The notes: a model not told the origin generated them from the letters alone. Shown: positions 25,685 through 35,409, counted from the stretch's first letter. The stretch: DNA of 64,000 nt from Paenibacillus segetis (GCF_014639155.1 NZ_BMFT01000001.1:1488001-1552000); one strand, 5' to 3'. Program-made: numbers and translations.

Positions 25685-25891
25685 ATGACTGTAGCAAATC
25701 AAGTGAAAACAACGTTAGCGTCCCTAAAAAGTGCCCAAGCGAGTCTAGAAACTTTTGCACTTAGTACACAAAATCAAGAGGCGAAAACTTTGTTTACTAA
25801 TGCTGCTGAGCAAACACAGCAAATCGTAACGCAGGTAGAAAGCCGGGTACAACAATTGGAAAATGAGGAGCCTCAATATAAAGGCTTCTAA
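25685..25891 (+). CDS. DUF1657 family small protein
   Basis: This 68-residue helical protein (VKTTLASLKSAQASLETFAL) matches DUF1657, typical of spoVA-type sporulation clusters. GAAGGTGGTGATATC precedes the ATG. It is divergent from the DUF421-spoVAC-spoVAD operon across a 170-base gap. The tail of the DUF421 protein is a sequence relative, suggesting duplication or fusion. The shared spacer probably holds forespore (sigma-G) promoters; I could not place them with confidence. Confidence 0.85.
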   Translation: MTVANQVKTTLASLKSAQASLETFALSTQNQEAKTLFTNAAEQTQQIVTQVESRVQQLENEEPQYKGF

Positions 25892-25947
25892 TTTCTAAAG
25901 ATAGTATCTCGCACTTTGTCACAATATGCTTACTTACAAAGACGTTG

Positions 25948-25995
25948 GAGCTGTTCTAGAAGTAGATTATTCTACGGAAGGGACAGCTCTTTTCG
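25948..25995 (+). terminator. Terminator after the DUF1657 gene
   Basis: GAGCTGT...TAGAAGTAGA pairs with TCTACGGAAG...ACAGCTC, followed by TTTTC. Confidence 0.7.
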
Positions 25996-26115
25996 TGTGC
26001 GCTGGTCTAGATATCACATGTGAATAATGTTATAATTTGATGTAATGCATTTTTAATGAATCATCAACCCGGGTAGGGGAAAACGATAGATTATTAAAAG
26101 GAGTGAGCCTGCATC

Positions 26116-27669
26116 ATGGCTAAGGAGACAAAGGATTACTCCAAGTATTTTGACTTCTCAGATGCTAAAGTAATTTCGGAAGATGAGCAGGGGAAGAAGA
26201 TCAGAATCCGCGGAAGGGACATCCAGATCCTATCAGAACCGGATCATCGTAGAGAGAAGCAGCGTGGGAAGGAAGATATTCAAGTATTGTATGATACCGC
26301 TGTACCTGAAGAGCTACAAGGTATCGGTATAGGCAAGCATTATATTGTGTATACATTTGGCTGCCAAATGAATGAGCACGATACAGAGACAATTAAAGGC
26401 CTATTGGAGCAAATGGGCTACCGGCCAACGGAAGATCGTAAAGAAGCGGATATTATCCTGCTCAACACTTGTGCGATTCGGGAGAATGCTGAAGATAAGG
26501 TGTTTGGTGAACTGGGACATCTTAAAGGATTGAAGACGGAGAAACCAGGGCTATTACTTGGTGTATGTGGTTGTATGTCACAGGAAGAAAGTGTAGTCAA
26601 CCGAATCTTACAGAAGCATTCCTTTGTCGACATGATCTTCGGGACACATAATTTGCATCGTTTGCCTCAGCTTATTCAAGAAGCCTTATTCAGTAAGGAA
26701 CTGGTTGTTGAGGTGTGGTCCAAAGAAGGCGACATTATTGAGAATCTGCCGAAGAAACGTGAAGGCATGCGCGCATGGGTTAATATTATGTACGGATGCG
26801 ATAAGTTCTGTACCTACTGTATCGTACCGTTTACTCGTGGTAAGGAACGTAGCCGTCGTCCAGAAGATGTGATCGCCGAGGTAAGGGAACTGGCGCGTCA
26901 AGGCTTCAAGGAGATAACTTTACTTGGTCAGAATGTCAATGCGTATGGTAAGGATTTTACCGACATCAAGTATCTGTTCGCCGACTTAATGGACGATATG
27001 CGCAAAATCGATATTCCGCGCGTTCGTTTTATGACTTCACATCCGCGTGATTTTGATGATGATTTGATTAAGGTGTTAGCCAAAGGTGGCAACCTTGTTG
27101 AACATATTCATTTACCGGTACAGTCCGGTAGTAGTGCGGTTCTGAAGCGCATGAGCCGTAAATATTCACGGGAGCATTACCTAGATCTAGTTGCGAGAAT
27201 TAAGGCGGCTATTCCGAATGTAGTGTTGACTACAGATATTATTGTGGGCTTCCCTGGCGAGACCGATGAGCAGTTTGAGGATACGATATCATTGGTACGA
27301 GAAGTCGGTTTTGATTTCTCCTATTCCTATATCTACTCTCCACGTGAAGGTACTCCGGCTGCAGTAATGGAAGATAATGTGCCGATGGAAGTGAAGAAGG
27401 AACGTCTTCAGCGTTTGAATGAGGCAATTAATGAGTATTGTCGTAAGAGTAATGACGCCGTGCAAGGCCAAATAGTCGAAGTGTTGGTTGAAGGCGAAAG
27501 TAAGAATAATTCGAATGTACTCGCGGGTCGTACACGCAGTAACAAGCTTGTACATTTTGAAGGCAGCGCTGATCTGATTGGTACCTTCGTCAAGGTTGAG
27601 ATCACAGATCCAATGACATGGTATATCAGAGGGAACATTGTACCGGAAACGGTGGTCAATCAGGCTTAA
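26116..27669 (+). CDS. miaB: tRNA-2-methylthio-N6-isopentenyladenosine methylthiotransferase
   Basis: MiaB adds the 2-methylthio group to isopentenyl-adenosine 37 of tRNAs using two [4Fe-4S] clusters. The 517-residue protein has the UPF0004 domain with cysteines C83, C119 and C153, the radical SAM motif C228-x3-C232-x2-C235, and a C-terminal TRAM domain. AAGGAGTGAG precedes the ATG. In B. subtilis ymcB (miaB) also precedes ymcA (ricA), as here. Confidence 0.97.
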   Translation: MAKETKDYSKYFDFSDAKVISEDEQGKKIRIRGRDIQILSEPDHRREKQRGKEDIQVLYDTAVPEELQGIGIGKHYIVYTFGCQMNEHDTETIKGLLEQMGYRPTEDRKEADIILLNTCAIRENAEDKVFGELGHLKGLKTEKPGLLLGVCGCMSQEESVVNRILQKHSFVDMIFGTHNLHRLPQLIQEALFSKELVVEVWSKEGDIIENLPKKREGMRAWVNIMYGCDKFCTYCIVPFTRGKERSRRPEDVIAEVRELARQGFKEITLLGQNVNAYGKDFTDIKYLFADLMDDMRKIDIPRVRFMTSHPRDFDDDLIKVLAKGGNLVEHIHLPVQSGSSAVLKRMSRKYSREHYLDLVARIKAAIPNVVLTTDIIVGFPGETDEQFEDTISLVREVGFDFSYSYIYSPREGTPAAVMEDNVPMEVKKERLQRLNEAINEYCRKSNDAVQGQIVEVLVEGESKNNSNVLAGRTRSNKLVHFEGSADLIGTFVKVEITDPMTWYIRGNIVPETVVNQA

Positions 27670-27723
27670 AGACAGTACTTAACAAAGCCTGTTAACCGAT
27701 TAATTAATAAAGGGGAGAATACC

Positions 27724-28176
27724 TTGGAACAACATAATAATCAAACGGATTGCGGCATTCCAAAATTCGATTCCCGTGATTTAGTCATTCGCGGAGATAT
27801 CATGTCCAAAGCTAAGGAGCTCGCCGAATTAATCGGGACGAGTGAAGAAGTTCAGCATTTTCAAAAAGCGGAGAAATTAATTCAGCAGCACGAACGAGTG
27901 CAAGACTTGATTAGCAAGATTAAGAAAAAACAAAAAGAGATTGTAGCCTTTGAGAGCTTTCAGAATAAAACAATGGTGGATAAGATTGAAGGCGAAATGA
28001 GAGAGCTTCAGGATGAACTCGATAGCATTCCTGTTGTTACCGAATTTCAGCAAAGTCAGAGTGATATCAACTATTTACTTCAACTAGTGATTTCGGTGAT
28101 TCGGGATACCGTTTCTGATAAAGTAAATGTGGAAACGGCGAGTACACAGGAACCTACTTCAGGGTATGGAGAATAA
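27724..28176 (+). CDS. ricA: RicA (YmcA) family regulator
   Basis: RicA forms the RicA-RicF-RicT complex that guides RNase Y cleavage and affects biofilm formation, competence and sporulation. The 150-residue helical protein has the YlbF/YmcA core (AKELAELIGTSEEVQHFQKAEKLI). Before it is an extension of about 25 residues with one Cys (residue 11), RDLVIRGDIM. The TTG start has GGGGAG upstream. Its position after miaB matches ymcA in B. subtilis, and rny lies 14 kb away in the same window. Confidence 0.88.
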   Translation: MEQHNNQTDCGIPKFDSRDLVIRGDIMSKAKELAELIGTSEEVQHFQKAEKLIQQHERVQDLISKIKKKQKEIVAFESFQNKTMVDKIEGEMRELQDELDSIPVVTEFQQSQSDINYLLQLVISVIRDTVSDKVNVETASTQEPTSGYGE

Positions 28177-28181
28177 TTAAG

Positions 28182-28213
28182 TAGTGCGGGGATATCTTGC
28201 TCCGCACTTTTTG
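28182..28213 (+). terminator. Terminator after ricA
   Basis: AGTGCGG-GG pairs with CTCCGCACT around ATATCTTG, followed by five T. Confidence 0.8.
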
Positions 28214-28271
28214 ATCATTAACACCATGAATTAATGGACCGATGTCTATCAACAACAGTGGGGGAACCGAT

Positions 28272-28682
28272 ATGGATATAGATTGGACAGAAATTACATC
28301 CCGGAATGAGAAAACATTTTGGGGACTACTGGGACTACGAATGTTATCTGTAGATAGCAGCCACGTGAAGCTCGCGCTAACGGTAAATGAATCGCATTTG
28401 AATTCGATGGGAATCGTACACGGAGGTGTACTGTCGTCCATGATGGATCAAGCGATGGGTACATTAGTGACTGCAAACAAAAATGGTCAACAAGCGGTAA
28501 CAACAAATTTGAATGTTACTTTTTTAAATGCGATGCGCAGTGGGGACTTAGTAGTGTCTGCTTATCCAATGCATGAGAGTCAACGAAGTATGACTCTTCG
28601 CGCTGAAGTTCATGGGGAAGATGGTACCTTAGCTTGCATAGCAACAGCTACTTTTCTCGTCCCTCGAGATTCAAAATCGTAA
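28272..28682 (+). CDS. PaaI-type hotdog-fold thioesterase
   Basis: This 136-residue protein has the hotdog thioesterase signature: HLNSMGIVHGGVLSSMMDQAMG contains the conserved His-Gly-Gly and a catalytic Asp. Family members hydrolyse aryl- or acyl-CoA esters. ATG 28272 is chosen because GGGGGA lies 6 bases upstream; an in-frame ATG at 28242 has no site. It precedes the NAD salvage genes by about 100 bases, without evidence of joint function. Confidence 0.88.
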   Translation: MDIDWTEITSRNEKTFWGLLGLRMLSVDSSHVKLALTVNESHLNSMGIVHGGVLSSMMDQAMGTLVTANKNGQQAVTTNLNVTFLNAMRSGDLVVSAYPMHESQRSMTLRAEVHGEDGTLACIATATFLVPRDSKS

Positions 28683-28790
28683 TTCGTGTGGATAGTTACA
28701 CATATGGATTACAGTATTTCAAGTAATACCAGGGAATGCTTAGCGCGTAAGTGCGCGGGTGTTATCAAATGATTGATGTGGTGATTGCTG

Positions 28791-29570
28791 ATGAACAAAG
28801 AACAAGAGCAAGGCAAACAAAATTACGACGCTAAAAAATACCGTACACCAGACGGTATTCCAGCCGATATTGTTATGTTCACATTAACGAGACTGGAGCG
28901 GAAGGCGTCAACGAAGTCTCTTCCTCGGTTCGATCTAAAGGTGATGCTGATCCGTCGAAGAAGCTGGCCTTTTGCTGGAGCATGGGCACTTCCGGGGGGA
29001 TTTTCTCAAGAAGATGAATCATTGTTTGAGACGGCGAGAAGAGAATTGAAAGAAGAAACAGGCGTTGATGGTCACCATCTGGAGTATCTTGGTGTTTATA
29101 GTAAACCGGGGCGCGATCCAAGAGGATGGATTATTTCTCATGCCTTCTTTGCCCTTGTAGAAGAATGGGTGCTGGAGAAACGTCAGTTTGCAGACGATGC
29201 TCAAGAGGTTGGATTGTTTACGGTAAATGAGGCACTGGAGGATTTAGACCTGGCATTTGATCATCGTGAAATATTGCAGGATGCTTACAAAAGAATTCAA
29301 CAGCAAATGCTACACACGACCATTGCCAAACAGTTTCTACCGCCACATTTTACACTTGGTGAACTATATCAGGTTATTCAGACGGTTGTTCCAGATTTCG
29401 CTGAATTGAATTTTATTCGTAAAATCACTTCGACGCGTAGCCGTCAAGGGATACTAGAAGAGGTTCGTGATGAGAACGGTAAGGCTATGTTGTCTAATCA
29501 ATATTCTCAACGACCGGCTCAGTTATATCGATTCACGGACTTTACACCGCAATTATCGATTTATACGTAG
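28791..29570 (+). CDS. Nudix protein with C-terminal winged helix (NrtR-like)
   Basis: This 259-residue protein has an intact Nudix box at residues 70-92 (G-x5-E-x7-REL-x-EE-x-GV), so it may still hydrolyse ADP-ribose-like substrates. Residues from about 165 to the end (HFTLGELYQVIQTV...RKIT) look like the winged-helix DNA-binding domain of NrtR-type regulators. The genes directly downstream, a nicotinamidase-like hydrolase and pncB, support a role in NAD control. ATG 28791 follows GGTGAT. No clear NrtR operator was found upstream, so regulation is inferred from domains and neighbours. Confidence 0.85.
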   Translation: MNKEQEQGKQNYDAKKYRTPDGIPADIVMFTLTRLERKASTKSLPRFDLKVMLIRRRSWPFAGAWALPGGFSQEDESLFETARRELKEETGVDGHHLEYLGVYSKPGRDPRGWIISHAFFALVEEWVLEKRQFADDAQEVGLFTVNEALEDLDLAFDHREILQDAYKRIQQQMLHTTIAKQFLPPHFTLGELYQVIQTVVPDFAELNFIRKITSTRSRQGILEEVRDENGKAMLSNQYSQRPAQLYRFTDFTPQLSIYT

Positions 29571-29638
29571 GCAGTGTATGTCATTCCATTCTATATTTGC
29601 TTCACGATTGATTTAAATAAATTAATGGGGTGAAGTTT

Positions 29639-30190
29639 ATGAAGGCACTTATCGTGATCGATTTCACGAATGATTTTGTTGATGGTAATCTCCCTGTGGG
29701 AGAACCTGCTGTTCTCATCGCAGAGAATATTTGCAGATTGACTGAGTTGTATGCTGAGCGGGGCGATTTTGTCGTTATGGCAGTAGATCTGCATGAACGT
29801 GAAGATACGTGGCATCCTGAGAGTAAGCTGTTTCCACCTCATAATTTACGGGAGACGGAAGGCCGTGCTCTATATGGTGACCTTGCTAAAGTATATAATC
29901 GACATGTGGGCAAGATACATTGGATGGATAAGACTAGATACAGTGCTTTTTGCGGGACTGATTTGGAACTGAAGTTACGTGAGCGTGGAATAACAGAAGT
30001 ACACTTGATCGGGGTATGTACCGATATTTGTGTTCTGCATACTGCAGTGGATGCTTACAATAAGGGATTCTCCATTACGGTGTTTAATGATGCCGTAGCT
30101 AGTTTTAATCCGGAAGGACATGTCTGGGCACTAGAGCATTTCAAGGGAAGTTTGGGTGCCAATGTGACGGATAGCCGTGATTGTGACTGA
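29639..30190 (+). CDS. pncA: Nicotinamidase-like cysteine hydrolase
   Basis: This 183-residue isochorismatase-fold protein probably turns nicotinamide into nicotinate. The likely triad is D8 (VIDFTNDF), K98 (MDKTRYSAF) and C131 (VCTDICVLHTA), with D50/H52/H59 as metal ligands. The gene lies between the Nudix regulator and pncB, which uses nicotinate. ATG 29639 follows GGGGTGAAG; in-frame GTG 29630 overlaps that site. Other isochorismatase-type activities cannot be ruled out, but the context favours nicotinamidase. Confidence 0.85.
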   Translation: MKALIVIDFTNDFVDGNLPVGEPAVLIAENICRLTELYAERGDFVVMAVDLHEREDTWHPESKLFPPHNLRETEGRALYGDLAKVYNRHVGKIHWMDKTRYSAFCGTDLELKLRERGITEVHLIGVCTDICVLHTAVDAYNKGFSITVFNDAVASFNPEGHVWALEHFKGSLGANVTDSRDCD

Positions 30191-30238
30191 TCGTATAGAT
30201 AACAGATAATACCTTGCAGCCAGAGAGGATGAGAGAGA

Positions 30239-31693
30239 ATGCAAAGTGAAAGCTTGGCGCTACATACTGATAAATATCAAATTAATATGATTTATGCCCA
30301 TTGGATTAATGGCACTCATCAGCGAAAAGCAGTGTTTGAAGCTTATTTTCGTAAGCTACCTTTTGGTAATGGGTATGCTGTGTTTGCGGGATTGGAACGG
30401 ATTATAAATTATATCTCCAATTTACACTTCACTGAAGATAATCTGTCTTATTTGGCTAAGCAGGAGGAGAATTATCATCCGGATTTTTTGGAGCTGTTGC
30501 GAAATTTCCGGTTTAAAGGAACCATTCACTCTATGGCTGAAGGGGCAATCGTATTTCCCAATGAGCCCTTATTACGAGTTGAAGGTAGTATTTTGGAGAC
30601 ACAGTTAGTAGAGACAGCTTTACTGAACTTTATGAATTTTCAGACACTGATTGCAACCAAAGCTTCAAGGGTCAAACGTGTAGCAGATAATGATATTCTA
30701 CTCGAATTTGGTACACGCCGGGCACAGGAGGCGGATGCAGCGGTTTGGGGAGCGCGAGCAGCGTATATTTCGGGCTTTGACGCAACTTCCAATATGCTAG
30801 CAGGTGAGTTGTTCGACATTCCAACCAAAGGGACACATGCTCATTCCTGGGTACAAATTTTTGACACAGAGCTTGAAGCATTTGAAGTTTATGCGAAGGC
30901 GATGCCTGATCAAGTATCGTTGCTCGTGGATACATTCGATACGCTTCAGAGTGGAGTGCCGCATGCGATTAAGACAGCTAAGATGCTTGAATCGATGGGC
31001 AAGCGGTTAAGTAGTATCCGTTTGGATAGTGGTGACCTTGCTTATCTTTCGATTAAAGCCCGCAAAATGCTGGATGAAGCTGGTCTCCCTTATGTGAAGA
31101 TTGTTGCTTCCAACGATCTTGATGAGAACACGATTTTCAACCTCAAATCACAGGGTGCCAAAATCGATATTTGGGGTGTGGGGACACAACTCATCACAGC
31201 CGCTGATCAACCGGCACTTGGCGGCGTTTATAAGCTAGTTGAACGTGAGAAGGATGGAAAGATGGAGCCGACGATCAAGATCTCCGGTAACCCTGAGAAA
31301 GTGACCTCGCCGGGTAAAAAAGATGTGCTGCGTCTCATTAGCGGTGAAGATGGTAAGGCCATTGCCGACTACATTTGCTTCACGCATGAAGAACATGCCC
31401 GTAGTGGCGGAAAACTAAGATTATTTGATCCGGTTCATCCGTACATTAAGAAGACAGTAAAAGACTATAAGACCGTTTCTATGCTTAAGCTCATTTTTGA
31501 AGAAGGTAAGCTGGTGTATGAGCTTCCGAATCTGGAGGATGTGCGGAAATATCACCAAGAGCAGCTAGATTTATTCTGGCCTGAATATTTACGTAAGCTG
31601 AATCCCGAGAAGTATCGCGTCAATTTGAGCCAAGAAGCTTGGGAATTGAAGCAAAAGATGATCGAAGATTATATGAACTTGCAAGAAGATTAG
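30239..31693 (+). CDS. pncB: Nicotinate phosphoribosyltransferase
   Basis: PncB converts nicotinate and PRPP to nicotinate mononucleotide, the entry step of NAD salvage. The 484-residue protein shows YQINMIYAHW, FGTRRAQEADAAVWGARAAYI, GTHAHSWVQIF and the SIRLDSGDLAYLS motif of the phosphosugar-binding core. It lies 48 bases after pncA, with GAGGATGAGA as ribosome binding site, and probably shares its transcript. Confidence 0.96.
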   Translation: MQSESLALHTDKYQINMIYAHWINGTHQRKAVFEAYFRKLPFGNGYAVFAGLERIINYISNLHFTEDNLSYLAKQEENYHPDFLELLRNFRFKGTIHSMAEGAIVFPNEPLLRVEGSILETQLVETALLNFMNFQTLIATKASRVKRVADNDILLEFGTRRAQEADAAVWGARAAYISGFDATSNMLAGELFDIPTKGTHAHSWVQIFDTELEAFEVYAKAMPDQVSLLVDTFDTLQSGVPHAIKTAKMLESMGKRLSSIRLDSGDLAYLSIKARKMLDEAGLPYVKIVASNDLDENTIFNLKSQGAKIDIWGVGTQLITAADQPALGGVYKLVEREKDGKMEPTIKISGNPEKVTSPGKKDVLRLISGEDGKAIADYICFTHEEHARSGGKLRLFDPVHPYIKKTVKDYKTVSMLKLIFEEGKLVYELPNLEDVRKYHQEQLDLFWPEYLRKLNPEKYRVNLSQEAWELKQKMIEDYMNLQED

Positions 31694-31720
31694 TGTGGAA
31701 GCTTCTATATATAATATCGA

Positions 31721-31762
31721 GGAGGGTGCCCCATTACGGAATGGGCATCCTCTTTTTTTCGT
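31721..31762 (+). terminator. Terminator after pncB
   Basis: GAGGAGGGTGCCCCAT pairs with ATGGGCATCCTC, followed by seven T. Confidence 0.88.
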
Positions 31763-31885
31763 ATGAAAAAATTATTTCTCGGGAAAGCGCAGGAAGCGAT
31801 ATTTTCTAGCAATTTTGTTGCGTTAATTCGACAAGGTGTGTATTTGATGACAATCAGAATGAAAATGTCCAAATGAGATTATTCT

Positions 31886-31901
31886 TGTGACAAATGTCAC
31901 A
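31886..31901. promoter_or_regulatory. FNR/CRP-family box upstream of the second oxidoreductase
   Basis: TGTGACAAATGTCACA is a perfect TGTGA-N6-TCACA dyad. TATGAT at 31918-31923 could be the -10, placing the dyad centre near -37 to -40, typical of activation by Fnr. A weaker dyad GTGACATTTAATTCAC lies at about 31956-31971. The rest of the 31763-32073 gap shows nothing else I can name. Confidence 0.7.
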
Positions 31902-32073
31902 TCGAACCCAGGGGACCTATGATAAATTGAAAAATTAATCGGGGATTATTTGACTGTGACATTTAATTCACGTCATGAAGTACGGAATACTATTTTTTAT
32001 AAACAAATTTGTTCGGTTTATGATTGTTTTTGATGATTTTGAATTCGGATTAGTTAAGAAAGGGGCCTATGGC

Positions 32074-33081
32074 GTGGTACAACTACCTAAGTTAAATAAG
32101 CTTGGTTTTTTTGAAATTCGCTTGGAGTCAATCGGGGGATTAGGTGCCAATTTGGCGGGAAAAATGCTCGCTGAAGCTGGAGTAGAGGGAGCTGGCTTGA
32201 ACGGTGTGAGTTTCTCCTCTTATGGTTCGGAAAAGAAAGGATCTCCAGTAAAAGCACATATTCGTTTCTGTGATTTGAATACGCCTATTCGTGATACGTC
32301 ACCGGTTGAACGACCGCACGTAGTCGCTATTTTTCAAGAAGCACTTGCAAAAACGATGAACGTGATTAGTGGCATTTATGAGGATAGTACGGTCTTAGTC
32401 AACTCTCGTAAATCTCCTGAAGAACTGAAAGACAGAATGAAGCTCAAAGGCGGAACGATCGCCGTTATTGACGCTACGGGTATTGCACTTGAACATAAGA
32501 ACCGTGTAAATATGGCGATGTTAGGGGCCATGTTCCGGTTATGTCCTTTCCTAGATCCAGAAACAATGAAAGATGTCATTACTAAATCATTAGAGAAGAA
32601 ATACCCTCAGACTGTGGCACCCGCATTAGCTACGTTTGAACGGGGATATCAGGAAGTTGTTTTTCAAACCTTTACTTTGCCTGAGGGTGAAAGTATGCCG
32701 GAATTTGTTCGTACGGATACCCCTGTGCTTGGTTACGAGACGCAACCAATGGGTGGAATTGTCTCGAATCCGGGTAACAGCATTCTGAAAGACCTAAGCA
32801 TCTCTCGTTCAGGATTGATGCCTCATTATAAAGAAGAGACGTGTATCCACTGTGCGCAGTGTGATAGCGTATGTCCAGATAATTGCTTTGTATGGGAAGA
32901 GCGGCCTGACAAGAAAGGACGGCCACAAATGTTCCTAAATGGTATCGACTATCAATATTGTAAGGGCTGTTTGAAATGTATCCACGCATGTCCGACGGAT
33001 GCTTTGTCCGGCGAACTCGAGGAAGACGGCTATGCGGATGAACATCGTGTTCCGCATCTTTTCGATTTGGCTGTTCATTAA
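32074..33081 (+). CDS. 2-oxoacid:ferredoxin oxidoreductase, gamma domain plus ferredoxin domain
   Basis: This 335-residue subunit joins a gamma domain (about 1-200, GGLGANLAGKMLAEAG and SFSSYGSEKKGSPVKAHI) to a delta-type ferredoxin domain with two [4Fe-4S] motifs (CIHCAQCDSVCPDNC and CKGCLKCIHACP). The GTG start at 32074 follows AAGAAAGGGG by 8 bases; longer in-frame starts lack a site and a sensible N-terminus. With the next gene it forms a complete pyruvate:ferredoxin-type enzyme. The upstream FNR-like box suggests oxygen-limited expression. Confidence 0.9.
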   Translation: MVQLPKLNKLGFFEIRLESIGGLGANLAGKMLAEAGVEGAGLNGVSFSSYGSEKKGSPVKAHIRFCDLNTPIRDTSPVERPHVVAIFQEALAKTMNVISGIYEDSTVLVNSRKSPEELKDRMKLKGGTIAVIDATGIALEHKNRVNMAMLGAMFRLCPFLDPETMKDVITKSLEKKYPQTVAPALATFERGYQEVVFQTFTLPEGESMPEFVRTDTPVLGYETQPMGGIVSNPGNSILKDLSISRSGLMPHYKEETCIHCAQCDSVCPDNCFVWEERPDKKGRPQMFLNGIDYQYCKGCLKCIHACPTDALSGELEEDGYADEHRVPHLFDLAVH

Positions 33082-33102
33082 TATAGAGAGGTGGGAACCG
33101 AT

Positions 33103-35409
33103 ATGGCAATTAACATGGAAAAAGAACGGGGCGTAGCTAAGGTAGAGCAACGTGTCGTGTATGAGTCTGGTAATGAAATGGCGGCGTATGCGGCTCATCA
33201 AATTAACTATCATATTATGGGGTATTTTCCAATCTCCCCTTCGACGGAAGTAGCTCAATTTCTAGATTTGATGAAGGCAGATGGACAACATGATATTAAG
33301 CTGATCCCATCTGATGGAGAACATAGTTCCGCTGGTATTTGTTTTGGTGCTTCTACAGGCGGCGGACGGGTATTTAACGCAACGAGTGCCAATGGGTATA
33401 TGTATATGCTAGAACAAATGCCAGTACAGTCAGGAACGCGTTTCCCGATGGTTATGAACTTGGTATGCCGTTCGGTATCTGGACCACTTAACATTCACGG
33501 TGATCACTCCGACCTTTACTATGCACTCAATACAGGCTGGCCGATCTTGATGTGTCGTGATCCGCAAGCTGTATATGATATGAACATTATGGCGATCAAA
33601 TTAGCCGAAGATCCGGAAGTACGTCTCCCGGTACTGGTAGCGTCAGATGGTTATTTCACATCCCATCAGAAGCGTCGGGTTCATACTTTTGCTAATCGTG
33701 AAGATGTACAGAAGTTTGTAGGAGAACAACCACCGGCTGGATTCGCTCACACGCTGGACCGTAATAATCCGATTACAGTTGGACCTTATATGAACGAGCC
33801 GGATTATATCAATAACTGCTACCAACAATCCCAAGCGATGTATAATGCTGAGGCCGTATTCGAACGGATCGCTGGTGAATATGCTGTATTAACCGGACGG
33901 GAATACAAAATGCTAGATATGTATCGTATGGAGGATGCAGAGGTTGCCGTATTCTTGATGAACTCTGCTTCGGAGATTATTAAAGATGTTGTTGATGAAC
34001 TACGTAGCCAAGGTATCAAGGCAGGTTCTATCGCCCCTAATATGATTCGTCCGTTCCCGCAACGTCAAATTGCTGAAGCACTGAAAAATGTGAAAGCAAT
34101 AACTGTAGGTGACCGGGCTGATTCTTATGGTGCTCATGGTGGTAACATGGTGAATGAGATCAAAGCAGCCTTGTTTACTCATGGCAATACTACGACAAAA
34201 GTTGTTAGCCGTATTTATGGTCTTGGAGGTAAGGAGTTCTACGCCGAGGATGGTCATCATCTGTTCTCACTTGCGATTGAAGCGGCAGAACAGAATCAGG
34301 TTACTGTTCCGTTCGATTATTACGGCCATACACCTGGTGACAAAGAAAAGGCACCAAAACGCGTGCTTAACCCGCTTAAATTTGAGGACCTAAAAACCGG
34401 ACTCATCACAGTGACTCGCAATGAGGAAACAGGGAAACTAGGAGTTCGCATTCCACCACTTCGTGCTTTAACGAAAAAACCAAAACGGATTGCACCAGGT
34501 CATGGCGCTTGTCCGGGTTGTGGTATTTTCTCAGGCTTAGAATTGTTCTTCAAAGGTATTGAGGGTGACATTGTCGCATTGTTCCATACAGGTTGTGCGA
34601 TGGTTGTTACGACGGGTTACCCGTACTCATCTCATAAAGCAACTTATATTCATAACTTGTTCCAAAACGGAGCCGCGACGCTATCCGGTGTTGTAGAGAT
34701 GTTCTGGGAGCGCAAACGTAGAGGCGAACTCGATGACTTAGGTCTACAAGACGACTTCACATTCGTTATGGTTACTGGTGATGGCGGGATGGACATCGGT
34801 ATGGGGCCTGCCATTGGTGCGGCGCTTCGTAACCATCGTATGATCATTGTGGAGTACGATAACGAAGGGTATATGAATACAGGGGCGCAAATGTCTTATT
34901 CAACGCCGCTTGGTCACCGTACATCGACTTCGAATCTTGGTTCAGTTCAGCACGGTAAAGTGTTCCATCATAAGGATACGGCACAAATTATGGCTGCGAC
35001 TAATATTCCTTACGTATTTACAGGTAGTGAGGCATATCCACAAGATTTGGTGAAGAAAGCGGCTAAGGCTCAGTGGTATGCTCAGAATGAAGGGCTCGTA
35101 TATGGTAAAATATTAATAGCTTGCCCGCTCAACTGGATTAGCCCTGATGATGCAGGCACAGACATTGTCGATGCGGCGGTTAATTCTTGCTTCTTCCCAC
35201 TGTATGAAGTGGAGCACGGCCAAACAACAATTACTTATAATCCGGAAGATAAGGACAAACGGATTCCATTAGTTGATTGGTTGAAGACGATGGGTAAAAC
35301 TCGTCATTTAACGAAGCCAGAGAACGCGGAAGCGCTAGAGTCGTTCCAACGTGAAGTAGAACGTCGTTGGCAAGTGTTGCTCGCCAAGAACGAAAATCCT
35401 TATTTGTAA
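33103..35409 (+). CDS. 2-oxoacid:ferredoxin oxidoreductase, fused alpha-beta subunit
   Basis: This 768-residue protein fuses the alpha part (residues 15-400, MGYFPISPSTEVAQFL, PSDGEHSSAGICFGAS) to the beta part (from about 460, GHGACPGCGIFSGLELF and the thiamine diphosphate motif GDGGMDIGMGPAIG...YDNEGYMNTGAQ). Such proteins cleave pyruvate or a related 2-oxoacid to acyl-CoA with ferredoxin reduction. ATG 33103 follows GAGGTGGG. The domain order differs from korA/korB at 16707, so it is not a recent duplicate. The exact substrate cannot be read from the sequence. Confidence 0.9.
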   Translation: MAINMEKERGVAKVEQRVVYESGNEMAAYAAHQINYHIMGYFPISPSTEVAQFLDLMKADGQHDIKLIPSDGEHSSAGICFGASTGGGRVFNATSANGYMYMLEQMPVQSGTRFPMVMNLVCRSVSGPLNIHGDHSDLYYALNTGWPILMCRDPQAVYDMNIMAIKLAEDPEVRLPVLVASDGYFTSHQKRRVHTFANREDVQKFVGEQPPAGFAHTLDRNNPITVGPYMNEPDYINNCYQQSQAMYNAEAVFERIAGEYAVLTGREYKMLDMYRMEDAEVAVFLMNSASEIIKDVVDELRSQGIKAGSIAPNMIRPFPQRQIAEALKNVKAITVGDRADSYGAHGGNMVNEIKAALFTHGNTTTKVVSRIYGLGGKEFYAEDGHHLFSLAIEAAEQNQVTVPFDYYGHTPGDKEKAPKRVLNPLKFEDLKTGLITVTRNEETGKLGVRIPPLRALTKKPKRIAPGHGACPGCGIFSGLELFFKGIEGDIVALFHTGCAMVVTTGYPYSSHKATYIHNLFQNGAATLSGVVEMFWERKRRGELDDLGLQDDFTFVMVTGDGGMDIGMGPAIGAALRNHRMIIVEYDNEGYMNTGAQMSYSTPLGHRTSTSNLGSVQHGKVFHHKDTAQIMAATNIPYVFTGSEAYPQDLVKKAAKAQWYAQNEGLVYGKILIACPLNWISPDDAGTDIVDAAVNSCFFPLYEVEHGQTTITYNPEDKDKRIPLVDWLKTMGKTRHLTKPENAEALESFQREVERRWQVLLAKNENPYL

